Source of the DNA: CAG-533 sp963645165
GTDB lineage: Bacteria > Bacillota_I > Bacilli_A > RF39 > UBA660
Direction: 5' to 3'
NCBI GenBank assembly: GCA_963645165.1
Contig: CAVIQT010000059.1
Location: forward strand, 1 to 15,680
DNA: 15,680 nt
Positions within the stretch are counted from its first letter, which is position 1. Each line of letters opens with the position of its first letter. The notes below the pieces were generated by a model. That model ran no database searches. It had not been told where the DNA came from and was given only the letters and a program-made list of their open reading frames with translations. Position numbers and translations under genes: made by a program. Shown in pieces: positions 7,189 through 13,583 of this stretch.

Positions 7189-7968
7189 TTATTTAACATA
7201 TTTCTTCAATTTTTTTCGGAATTTCTTAGGATTTAGCATGTAAAAAGCAAGAAGGATTGTAGCAAGTAAGACATATTCAAGTGGTTCGATTTTGCGAGTG
7301 AATTTTGCAGTTAGTTCGATATTAGAAGTTATTTTAGTGGCGAAGTCAAATTCTTGATCATTTAAGTACCATCCATCAAAGGTGTATCCATCTTTTTCTG
7401 GAGTAAAACTTTCTACTGTTTCGTTTTCGGTTACTTTAACTTGTTTTTCATTATTATCATATATGAATGTAACTGTGTATGATACTGGTGTATAGTTAGC
7501 CCATAGTCCTAGTTTTTTATCTTTTGCTTCATTTTCTACTTCATATAATTCTTCTAGATAAGAGTATTTTCCATAAACATATTTTACTTTAGCGTAGCCG
7601 ATAGAGATTAATTCTTTTTGAAGAAGACTATTATCAACCCATACCCAGGCAAGGGTGCGGACATATTTATCTAGTTTTGTGCTTTTATCATCATATTCAA
7701 GTTCAATTTTTTTAGCGTTTGTTATTTTGTTACAAGTATAAGTACTGGCATCTTTGCCGTAGGCTTCAACTTCTTTGGTGGGATGGACTGTTTCTGGTGT
7801 ATCAATCGCTAAAAATCTAACTTTTGTTTCTTTATTATCAATACTAAAAACAGCAGTATCACCATCAACACATTTAACAAATTTAACTGTTTCTTTAGTA
7901 TTTGCGTAAACATTATTATTTAAATAAAATGTTAATAAAAGTGCAATTGTAAACAATATTTTTTTCAT
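7189..7968 (-). CDS. Secreted, membrane-anchored thermonuclease with InlB-type repeat
   Basis: Staphylococcal-nuclease-type enzyme (259 aa) that should cut DNA and RNA outside the cell with Ca2+. Residues 1-22 are a signal peptide (MKKILF, hydrophobic core, cut after VYA). The SNase domain covers about 27-155 and keeps the key residues: VDGDT with Asp35/Asp37, VRFLAIDTPE with Arg51, Asp56 and Glu59, and DKYVR with Arg104. Two Cys (33 and 79) could form a disulfide. Residues about 163-228 form one Listeria-Bacteroides (Flg_new/InlB B) repeat: VTFIYDNN, DGYTFDGWYLN, ELTAKF. The end is one hydrophobic span followed by a Lys/Arg-rich tail, with no LPXTG, so it should stay in the membrane with the enzyme outside. 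ATG 7968 has AGAGGT five bases upstream. Its promoter is back to back with that of the next plus-strand operon. Confidence 0.95.
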   Translation of the reverse strand: MKKILFTIALLLTFYLNNNVYANTKETVKFVKCVDGDTAVFSIDNKETKVRFLAIDTPETVHPTKEVEAYGKDASTYTCNKITNAKKIELEYDDKSTKLDKYVRTLAWVWVDNSLLQKELISIGYAKVKYVYGKYSYLEELYEVENEAKDKKLGLWANYTPVSYTVTFIYDNNEKQVKVTENETVESFTPEKDGYTFDGWYLNDQEFDFATKITSNIELTAKFTRKIEPLEYVLLATILLAFYMLNPKKFRKKLKKYVK

Positions 7969-7984
7969 ACTTTACCTCTATATA

Positions 7985-8013
7985 ATAATAAAGTTAAATT
8001 TTAATTTTAGCAA
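7985..8013 (-). promoter_or_regulatory. Promoter of the nuclease gene group
   Basis: On the minus strand: TTGCTA (8013-8008), 17-base spacer, TATTAT (7990-7985). The nuclease ATG lies 16 bases after the -10, with AGAGGT between. Confidence 0.65.
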
Positions 8014-8039
8014 TATATTTGTTTAAAGATATATTTATT

Positions 8040-8050
8040 TATGATACAAT
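8040..8050 (+). promoter_or_regulatory. Extended -10 promoter of the three-gene operon
   Basis: TATG followed by one base and TACAAT (8045-8050), a TRTGn-type extended -10 typical of low-GC Gram-positive bacteria. No good -35 box is seen at 16-18 bases, which such promoters tolerate. It is divergent from the nuclease promoter, with the two -10 boxes about 60 bases apart. Confidence 0.6.
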
Positions 8051-8074
8051 TATTTAGAATAAGAGGTGGCTTTT

Positions 8075-9664
8075 GTGAAAGCAATAAGTGATTTATTGAG
8101 TGCTTTAGTGAATGTAGAAAAGTCAATTGGTGATCCAATTAATGACGCACAAAACCGAAAAAATGAAATTTTAGAAATTAAAAATATTTTATTTAATTAT
8201 AATAATGAGATAAGTGAAAAAAATATATTAGATTTTAAAGATGATGATATAAAACGTATTTTAGAATTATATAGTCATGATAATAATGAACTATATAAAC
8301 AATATAAGTTATATAAAAGTATTATTGAGTCATATGAAGAGATTAATAATAAGTATAAAAATATTGATGCTCCGCAGGTGGATAGTGCGAAAAAGTGGTT
8401 TAAGAAACTTGCGTTTGATATTAAAAAATATATTCAAAATGAAGATGATGTTACTGATGAATATATAAATAAGTTAAAAGAAAAAAATATATTACCTCGT
8501 AAGTATTTAAATATGTTTAAGAATGAAAAATTAGTAGAACCAATCGTGTCTATAAGTGAATTTAATGAACTTATTAATGAGATGTTTTTTGATTTAAAAA
8601 AGAGAATTAAAATTAAAAGTGAAATTGCTAAAATGAATGCGGAATTGATGTTTTTAGATAGCAAGGAAAGCGCAAATAATGAACTAGATAAATATAAAGT
8701 TATAGTGGATAATATTAAATCAAAATATCAAAATGCATTTGATGAGTTAAGTAAAGAAAATATAATGTTTAATGATGTTAATGTTAAAGAATTAAGTAGT
8801 AAATATCAGTTAGATGCAAAAGAACTTATTGAAGTATTAAGAGGAGCATTAATTAATAAAGAATTAAATAAAGAGGATATTTCTTTAGATAAGTTAGAAG
8901 AAATTTATAATTTTAAATTTGAATTTGATATAGATAAAGATGATAATAGTGATAGGGAAGATAGCTCTATTATTAAGGAAGTTAATCAAATTTTAGAAAA
9001 AGAAAAGAGATTAATTAATAAGACTAATGAGAAAGAGTTTGATATTTATTTAGCTCAAAGTATTGATTCTAATGATGAAAAGGCGATAAGTTATAAAATT
9101 GTTTCTGTACTTACTGCTTTATATAGTGAGTGTGAAAAGTTAAAAAATTCAAAGGGATTAAAACTTACTCATGATAATGCGATTGGTAATATTAGACAGT
9201 ATATTGATGCTTATAATGTTTTACATGAAACTTTAGAAAAAGTATTAAATGAAAAGATGAAAAAGGTGCTTTTCTTAACAAATAAGAAAGAGATTCCTTA
9301 TATATTTGAGGATGCCAAAAATTATAATGAAGTAGAAAAGAATGGTTTATATGATTTACTTTATAATCTTATTTATGAAGATGTAAGCAATGTTAAATGT
9401 AGTGAGATTTTATCTGATATAGAAGTATATAGAGTAAGTAATGATGTTATGAAGATGGCTTTTATTAAGCTTGGTAATGATTATTTGTTAGTTTTAAATG
9501 CCTCTATAATTAATGGAGATGATAAACCAAGTTCGTTTGTTTTTTCAGAAGATGTTAAAGTTATAAAGGATGTAATAAAATTAAGTAATGAAAAAGATAA
9601 AATGGAAAAGCTTTATAAAAAGCAGGCTAAATTTAGAAAAGAGATATGGGAAATATTAGAGTAG
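8075..9664 (+). CDS. Unrecognised 529-aa helical/coiled-coil protein
   Basis: I do not recognise this protein. It is soluble, rich in Lys, Glu, Asp, Asn and Ile, with no signal or membrane span. Long heptad-like helical segments run over about residues 20-110, 165-230 and 290-400, so an elongated or coiled-coil structure is likely. The last 110 residues differ: a compact alpha/beta-looking stretch with VYRVSND at 451-457 and then FIKLGNDYLLVLNASI, followed by a Lys/Glu helix to the end; this recalls the strand pattern of RelE/ParE folds, but only weakly. Start GTG 8075 is chosen for AGAGGTGG at 8062-8069 (GAGGTG six bases upstream); a GTG at 8066 lies inside that site. First of three genes; the next start follows its stop by 13 bases. 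Confidence 0.85.
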   Translation: MKAISDLLSALVNVEKSIGDPINDAQNRKNEILEIKNILFNYNNEISEKNILDFKDDDIKRILELYSHDNNELYKQYKLYKSIIESYEEINNKYKNIDAPQVDSAKKWFKKLAFDIKKYIQNEDDVTDEYINKLKEKNILPRKYLNMFKNEKLVEPIVSISEFNELINEMFFDLKKRIKIKSEIAKMNAELMFLDSKESANNELDKYKVIVDNIKSKYQNAFDELSKENIMFNDVNVKELSSKYQLDAKELIEVLRGALINKELNKEDISLDKLEEIYNFKFEFDIDKDDNSDREDSSIIKEVNQILEKEKRLINKTNEKEFDIYLAQSIDSNDEKAISYKIVSVLTALYSECEKLKNSKGLKLTHDNAIGNIRQYIDAYNVLHETLEKVLNEKMKKVLFLTNKKEIPYIFEDAKNYNEVEKNGLYDLLYNLIYEDVSNVKCSEILSDIEVYRVSNDVMKMAFIKLGNDYLLVLNASIINGDDKPSSFVFSEDVKVIKDVIKLSNEKDKMEKLYKKQAKFRKEIWEILE

Positions 9665-9677
9665 GTGGTGAGAAAAA

Positions 9678-11711
9678 TTGATTAATAAAGAAAGCGTTAT
9701 TGAATTTATAAAAGGCAAATTGAAAACAGTTGATACTGAAAAAAAAGACCAAATAGATTTATTAAGTATTGCTAGTTTAAAAGATATTTTAAGGAAAATA
9801 AATGATGATAAAGATTATTTTAATTATTTTATTTTAGATATTAAGGATGAAGATATAAATGGGATACTATCTATAGCTAAAGATGATGAAGAAAAAAATG
9901 ATTTTGCTGGTATGGTTTTTTATTTAAAGAAGATAATTGGAATTAGTAAAAGTGAAGATACGATGATACCATTAAGTGATAATCAATTGTTAGTTTTAAA
10001 GGAATTTGCTGAGTTATTAAAGCGATATATAAATATTAGTGAATATAAAAATGATACACTTAAAGGTAAGGAAGAAAAAAATAAAAAAGAACTTCTTACT
10101 ATTTTAGGAAAATTAGAAAATGATGAATATTTAAATGGTAAAGATATTGATAATTTAAAACTACTTGGTATTTCTTTAACTGAACTTGATCAGATTATTT
10201 CGTTTGTAAATGAGTATAATGTAGATGTATATTTGAATTCTAAAAAAGGTGAAGAAGTTAAAGAAGTAAGTGAAGTAATAGATGAATCTGCTTTAAACAA
10301 AAATGAAATTAGCACTGATGTTAGTAATATTCTTAGTGAGCCATATCATGTAATTAGTAGTGAACCGGTAAAGGATAATGAATCAAAGGTTATTTACAAA
10401 AAGACACTTAATCAGATTATTGATGAAGATTTACTTCCTAAAACGGATAGTAAGGTGGATATGAATAGTGAAAATAATGATGATATTGATTTGTTTAAAC
10501 CACAGAGCTTTGATTTTGTACCAAAACAAGTAAAGAAAAAGGATGCAGAAAAAGAAAACAAAATAGAAAATGATTTGGCGCCTATAGTAAATGCAGGAAC
10601 AGTAGTAGACGGTATTACAGAAATAAAGATACTTTTAAAAGAGATTAATATTAATTATGATGAACTTCCAGCAAGCAGTAAGAGTCAATTATTAAATAAT
10701 AATAATATTGAAGAAATAAAGGGAGTAATATTTTATTTAAAAGATAAGAGTTATTCTGGTGAAATAATGATGAGGCCGCTTTCTTTACTTTTATCACAGT
10801 CTAATGATAAATGTATGAATGCAAGTATTAATTTATTAAGTAAATATTATAAACTTACGGATGAGGGCATTTTACATTTAATTAATAAATTTACAGTTAT
10901 GTTTACGAAGAAAGGTTATAATAATTTAATAAAAAATATTGATATTCTTAAGAAAATAGATGGTCAAGTAGTTACTGATATTATTCAAAATAATCCTGGA
11001 ATTCTTATATTAGGAAGTGATATTTTAAAAGGTATTGTAGACGTTTTAAGTAAGTTTAAGGTAAGTAATAATATTTTCTTAAAGTCATGGATTTCTTATG
11101 TAGATGTTACTGATTTACTAAAAAATGTAGATGTTTTAAACAGTTATGGGCTTGATGCATATTCTTATATAGATGATGAAACTTTTACCCTTTTATTAAA
11201 TCCTAACTTACCATTTATGTTAGATCAGTTTATTGAAATGGGAATGGATAGTTATATTTATAGTGAGGAAGCACAGGCATTTAGAAAGATTAAGTCTTTA
11301 ATTATTAAGAGAGTATTTTATGCTTATAAGAATAATTTATTTATTTGGAAAAATGATAATGTAAATGATACTTTTGAAAAGATTATTCAAAATAATTATT
11401 TAATTGTGAGTGAAGATGATATTGCTAGTTTAATAAAAAAATATCCGCATCTTTTAGGTTTAGAAGATGGTTATAGACTTGCTCTTTATACAAATACAAA
11501 TATGGCAAAAATAAAAAGAAAGTGTGAATTTGTTTTTGGCAATAAGATTATATCTAGATTAAAAGTTTATAGTGTTTTAAATTGCTTATTAGATGCAGGA
11601 GTTAATTTAAAGGATTCTTTAATTTATGCGATTACTTATAATTCAATTTTAGAGCCTTATGAACTTGAAAAATTAAGGGCGAGTGTAAACAATATTATGG
11701 GTGGTGAGTAG
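9678..11711 (+). CDS. Unrecognised 677-aa protein with C-terminal mTERF-like helical repeats
   Basis: Not a family I can name. Residues 1-200 are helical and charged. Residues about 200-305 are low-complexity, acidic and probably disordered (EVKEVSEVIDESALN to KQVKKKDAEKEN). The C-terminal 370 residues repeat a unit of about 35 residues with pattern L-I-x-x-x-P-x-L-L followed by two helices: IIQNNPGILILGSDILKGI, TLLLNPNLPFMLDQFIEMG, LIKKYPHLLGLEDGYRL. This resembles the mTERF (mitochondrial transcription termination factor) repeat, which builds a nucleic-acid-binding superhelix in eukaryotes; the likeness is by eye and may be convergence. Start TTG 9678 has AGGTGGTGAG at 9663-9672, overlapping the previous stop. 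Middle gene of the operon; one base separates its stop from the next ATG. Confidence 0.85.
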   Translation: MINKESVIEFIKGKLKTVDTEKKDQIDLLSIASLKDILRKINDDKDYFNYFILDIKDEDINGILSIAKDDEEKNDFAGMVFYLKKIIGISKSEDTMIPLSDNQLLVLKEFAELLKRYINISEYKNDTLKGKEEKNKKELLTILGKLENDEYLNGKDIDNLKLLGISLTELDQIISFVNEYNVDVYLNSKKGEEVKEVSEVIDESALNKNEISTDVSNILSEPYHVISSEPVKDNESKVIYKKTLNQIIDEDLLPKTDSKVDMNSENNDDIDLFKPQSFDFVPKQVKKKDAEKENKIENDLAPIVNAGTVVDGITEIKILLKEININYDELPASSKSQLLNNNNIEEIKGVIFYLKDKSYSGEIMMRPLSLLLSQSNDKCMNASINLLSKYYKLTDEGILHLINKFTVMFTKKGYNNLIKNIDILKKIDGQVVTDIIQNNPGILILGSDILKGIVDVLSKFKVSNNIFLKSWISYVDVTDLLKNVDVLNSYGLDAYSYIDDETFTLLLNPNLPFMLDQFIEMGMDSYIYSEEAQAFRKIKSLIIKRVFYAYKNNLFIWKNDNVNDTFEKIIQNNYLIVSEDDIASLIKKYPHLLGLEDGYRLALYTNTNMAKIKRKCEFVFGNKIISRLKVYSVLNCLLDAGVNLKDSLIYAITYNSILEPYELEKLRASVNNIMGGE

Positions 11712-11712
11712 C

Positions 11713-12006
11713 ATGGATTATTTAAAAAGTTATAATATAAATGATGAAGAGTTATTAATTCTTAAAAGTAGTTTAAATTTAACTATTCAAAACCAGATTA
11801 GTTTAGCTAAGGGGGAAATTGTGAAGGTTTTAGAATATTTAAAAAGTATAGGTATTATAAATGTATTTAATTTGATTCTTTATCGAAGTGATTTATTATT
11901 TTGTGATATAAATATTCTTAATAAAAAAATAGGTAAGTTTGATGTTAATTTAGTTAAATTTATTATAGAAAATGACCCACAAAACTTGATAAATTTTGAT
12001 ATTTAG
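11713..12006 (+). CDS. Unrecognised 97-aa protein related to the repeats of the preceding gene
   Basis: A small helical protein with no signal or membrane span. It contains VLEYLKSIGIINVFNLILYRSDLL and then IIENDPQNLINFDI, the same helix-turn pattern as the repeats in the C-terminal half of the 677-aa protein just upstream, so it may be a detached repeat module or a partner that stacks on it (inference). ATG 11713 is chosen because its Shine-Dalgarno GGTGGTGAG (about 11700-11708) lies at the 3' end of the upstream gene, whose TAG ends at 11711; an in-frame GTG at 11701 is part of that site. Last gene of the operon; no terminator hairpin is evident before the next CIRCE element. Confidence 0.8.
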   Translation: MDYLKSYNINDEELLILKSSLNLTIQNQISLAKGEIVKVLEYLKSIGIINVFNLILYRSDLLFCDINILNKKIGKFDVNLVKFIIENDPQNLINFDI

Positions 12007-12047
12007 TTTCTAAATTTTCATGGTTATAGTTTAATTTTTAAAAAAAG

Positions 12048-12090
12048 TTAGCACTTTATGTTGACAAGTGCTAAAAAAGAGTGGTATAAT
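12048..12090 (+). promoter_or_regulatory. Perfect CIRCE operator with embedded hsp20 promoter
   Basis: TTAGCACTT (12048-12056), 9-base spacer, AAGTGCTAA (12066-12074): a perfect 9-9-9 inverted repeat, differing from the CIRCE consensus only at the innermost base of each arm. The -35 TTGACA lies at 12061-12066, across the end of the spacer and the first base of the right arm. The -10 is a perfect TATAAT (12085-12090) after 18 bases. HrcA binding would block the polymerase directly, as in the htpG copy of this arrangement. Confidence 0.93.
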
Positions 12091-12117
12091 TATAATTGTG
12101 AAAGGAAGGATGGATAT

Positions 12118-12516
12118 ATGAATATAATCCCAAGAAGTTTTTTCTTCGATGATGATGATCTTGATAACTTTTTCTTAACAACTCCAAAAAGAAATGATAT
12201 GAAATGTGATATTTATGAGGAAAATAACGAATATCATATTGACATAGATGTTCCTGGATTTGATAAAAAAGATATTAATATCGAAGTTAAAGATGGATAT
12301 TTAACAGTAAGTGCTAAAAAGGAGCATGAAGATAAGGAAAAGAAAAAGAATTATATAAGAAGAGAAAGAAGTTATGGTGTTTATCAAAGATCTTTTGCTT
12401 TAGGTGATGTAGATGTTGATAAAATAGATGCTAAATTCAATCATGGTACTTTATCAATTGTTGTTCCTAAACAAGAGGCTGTTGAACATAAAAAAACTAT
12501 TGAAATAAAAGGTTAA
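12118..12516 (+). CDS. hsp20: Small heat shock protein, Hsp20/alpha-crystallin family
   Basis: An ATP-independent holdase that binds unfolding proteins in the cytosol and forms oligomers (132 aa, usual length). The short N-terminal arm is aromatic and acidic (PRSFFFDDDDLDNFFL). The alpha-crystallin domain spans about residues 28-120: DIYEENNEYHIDIDVPGFDKKDI, VKDGYLTVSAKKE, RRERSYGVYQRSF, and the signature GTLSIVVPK at 110-118. The C-terminal I-x-I anchor is IEI at 128-130. A longer frame from ATG 12058 begins inside the CIRCE element and is excluded; ATG 12118 has AGGAAGGA about seven bases upstream. Own operator and strong terminator, so a single-gene HrcA-regulated unit alongside htpG. Confidence 0.96.
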   Translation: MNIIPRSFFFDDDDLDNFFLTTPKRNDMKCDIYEENNEYHIDIDVPGFDKKDINIEVKDGYLTVSAKKEHEDKEKKKNYIRRERSYGVYQRSFALGDVDVDKIDAKFNHGTLSIVVPKQEAVEHKKTIEIKG

Positions 12517-12521
12517 TAAAG

Positions 12522-12549
12522 AAATCTCTGCTTAATGCAGGGATTTTTT
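12522..12549 (+). terminator. Strong intrinsic terminator of hsp20
   Basis: Stem AAATCTCTGC (12522-12531) and GCAGGGATTT (12537-12546), loop TTAAT, one G-T pair, with a T run to 12549. It starts six bases after the hsp20 stop. Confidence 0.92.
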
Positions 12550-12569
12550 GTGTCTTTAGGTGTATCAAA

Positions 12570-12603
12570 TATGCTTGCAGCATAGGTGTAATTATGCTAG
12601 AAT
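12570..12603 (+). promoter_or_regulatory. tRNA-Glu promoter with overlapping palindrome
   Basis: -35 TTGCAG (12575-12580), 17-base spacer, -10 TAGAAT (12598-12603) extended by TATG at 12593-12596. The tRNA begins 14 bases after the -10. A perfect palindrome TATGCT-TGC-AGCATA (12570-12584) overlaps the -35. Confidence 0.65.
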
Positions 12604-12616
12604 GTAATTGTCTTTT

Positions 12617-12692
12617 GGCCCATTGGTGAAATGGTTAACACATAACCCTCTCAAGGTTACATTCATGAGTTCGAACCTCATATGGGTCACCA
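12617..12692 (+). tRNA. tRNA-Glu (anticodon CTC)
   Basis: Complete 76-nt cloverleaf. Acceptor GGCCCAT pairs with ATGGGTC (one G-T pair), D stem GTG/CAC, anticodon stem TAACC/GGTTA with loop CTCTCAA and anticodon CTC at 12650-12652, five-base variable loop, T stem ATGAG/CTCAT with loop TTCGAAC, discriminator A and encoded CCA (12690-12692). CTC reads GAG only. It lies about 1.7 kb upstream of gltX, whose product charges it, and has its own promoter and terminator. Confidence 0.95.
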
Positions 12693-12702
12693 GTAGAAAG
12701 TT

Positions 12703-12727
12703 AATCCCTTTATTTTAGGGATTTTTT
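12703..12727 (+). terminator. Intrinsic terminator after tRNA-Glu
   Basis: Stem AATCCCT (12703-12709) and AGGGATT (12717-12723), 7-base T-rich loop, followed by a T run to 12727. It lies 10 bases after the tRNA CCA end. Confidence 0.9.
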
Positions 12728-12754
12728 GTTTATGCAATATTAATACTATACTCA

Positions 12755-12760
12755 TATAAT
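12755..12760 (+). promoter_or_regulatory. Probable -10 box of the M23 peptidase gene
   Basis: A perfect TATAAT. The hexamers 17-18 bases upstream (ATGCAA/TATGCA) are poor -35 matches, so the promoter is weak, activated, or uses the alternative -10 TATACT (12747-12752) with TTGTTT at 12726-12731. The 5' leader is about 58 bases and has a 7-bp inverted repeat, AGCAGTT (12766-12772) and AACTGCT (12799-12805). Confidence 0.45.
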
Positions 12761-12824
12761 ATAGTAGCAGTTTTTTAATCTTTATTTTTATTACTTTTAA
12801 CTGCTTATGAAAGGGGAATTTAAA

Positions 12825-13511
12825 ATGGATTATAGGGTAGTTAATAGAAGTAAGGAAAGAATTACCCAAAATTATAAACCGCTTAAGCATAGAGGAGTTG
12901 ATATTGGTTTTAGTAAGGATGAAGAAAATAATAAAGTGTATGCGAACTCTTTGGGTGTAGTCTATGAAATAAAAGATGGATTTGATAATAATATAAGGAG
13001 TGAGGGAGCATATACTTGGGGGAATTATGTGCTAGTAAAACATCCAAATGGTATGTTTACAAGGTATGCTCATTTACAAAAAGGTTTACCGGTTAAAATA
13101 GGTGAGGAAGTAAATGAAAATACAGTTATAGGTATTATTGGAAATAGTGGTAGATCTTTCGGGAGGCATTTACATTTTGAAGTTGCGACGGGTTATAGTT
13201 CTAGTAAAAGAATAAATCCAACAAAGTATTTAACCATGGCTGTATATGATGAAAAGAAACAAAAGTATCAAGGAAAGTTTCCTAGTTTAAGATTAGGCGT
13301 ATATGGTTGGAAAAGGGGAGATAAAGATCCAAATGTGGGATTAATGCAAGCATTTTTAAATTGGTGCTTAGAAATAAACTTAGATGTAGATAATTCTTTT
13401 GGACCAGATACGGAAAAAGCAGTATTAAATTATCAAAAAAGATATGGACTAAAACAAGATAAAAAGTTTGGCCCTGCTTGTTTAAAAAATGCGAAAGAAA
13501 TATTAAAATAG
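12825..13511 (+). CDS. M23 (LytM-type) peptidase with C-terminal peptidoglycan-binding domain, no signal peptide
   Basis: Predicted zinc endopeptidase cutting peptidoglycan cross-bridges (228 aa). The M23 domain, about residues 15-125, keeps all metal and catalytic positions: HRGVD with His22 and Asp26, RYAHL with His83, and HLHFE with His115 and His117. Residues about 155-228 form a peptidoglycan-binding (PG_binding_1) three-helix module: VGLMQAFLNW, SFGPDTEKAVLNYQKRYGL, KFGPACLKNAKE. ATG 12825 has AAAGGGG at 12810-12816; an in-frame ATG at 12807 is just before this site. An in-frame TAA at 12798 shows that no signal peptide is encoded, so the protein starts directly with its enzyme domain, as in phage endolysins released by holins. 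No holin or other phage gene is next to it. It could also be a lysis enzyme or non-classically exported. Confidence 0.93.
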   Translation: MDYRVVNRSKERITQNYKPLKHRGVDIGFSKDEENNKVYANSLGVVYEIKDGFDNNIRSEGAYTWGNYVLVKHPNGMFTRYAHLQKGLPVKIGEEVNENTVIGIIGNSGRSFGRHLHFEVATGYSSSKRINPTKYLTMAVYDEKKQKYQGKFPSLRLGVYGWKRGDKDPNVGLMQAFLNWCLEINLDVDNSFGPDTEKAVLNYQKRYGLKQDKKFGPACLKNAKEILK

Positions 13512-13527
13512 AGAGCCTTTAAACCAC

Positions 13528-13556
13528 TTGCAAAGAATTTGTAGTTATACTATAAT
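13528..13556 (+). promoter_or_regulatory. Promoter of the unknown gene-gltX unit
   Basis: TTGCAA (13528-13533), 17-base spacer, perfect TATAAT (13551-13556). The first start codon follows 27 bases after the -10. Confidence 0.82.
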
Positions 13557-13583
13557 CATGTTAGCAGTTTGGAAGAGGACAAA

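Noticed and set aside
12058..12117. Longer Hsp20 start at ATG 12058
   Set aside because: It is within the CIRCE spacer, upstream of the -35, so it would not be transcribed; ATG 12118 has a ribosome binding site.
12687..12890. Minus-strand frame over the M23 promoter region
   Set aside because: Covers the tRNA end, a terminator and the M23 start; no ribosome binding site, so it is not credible.
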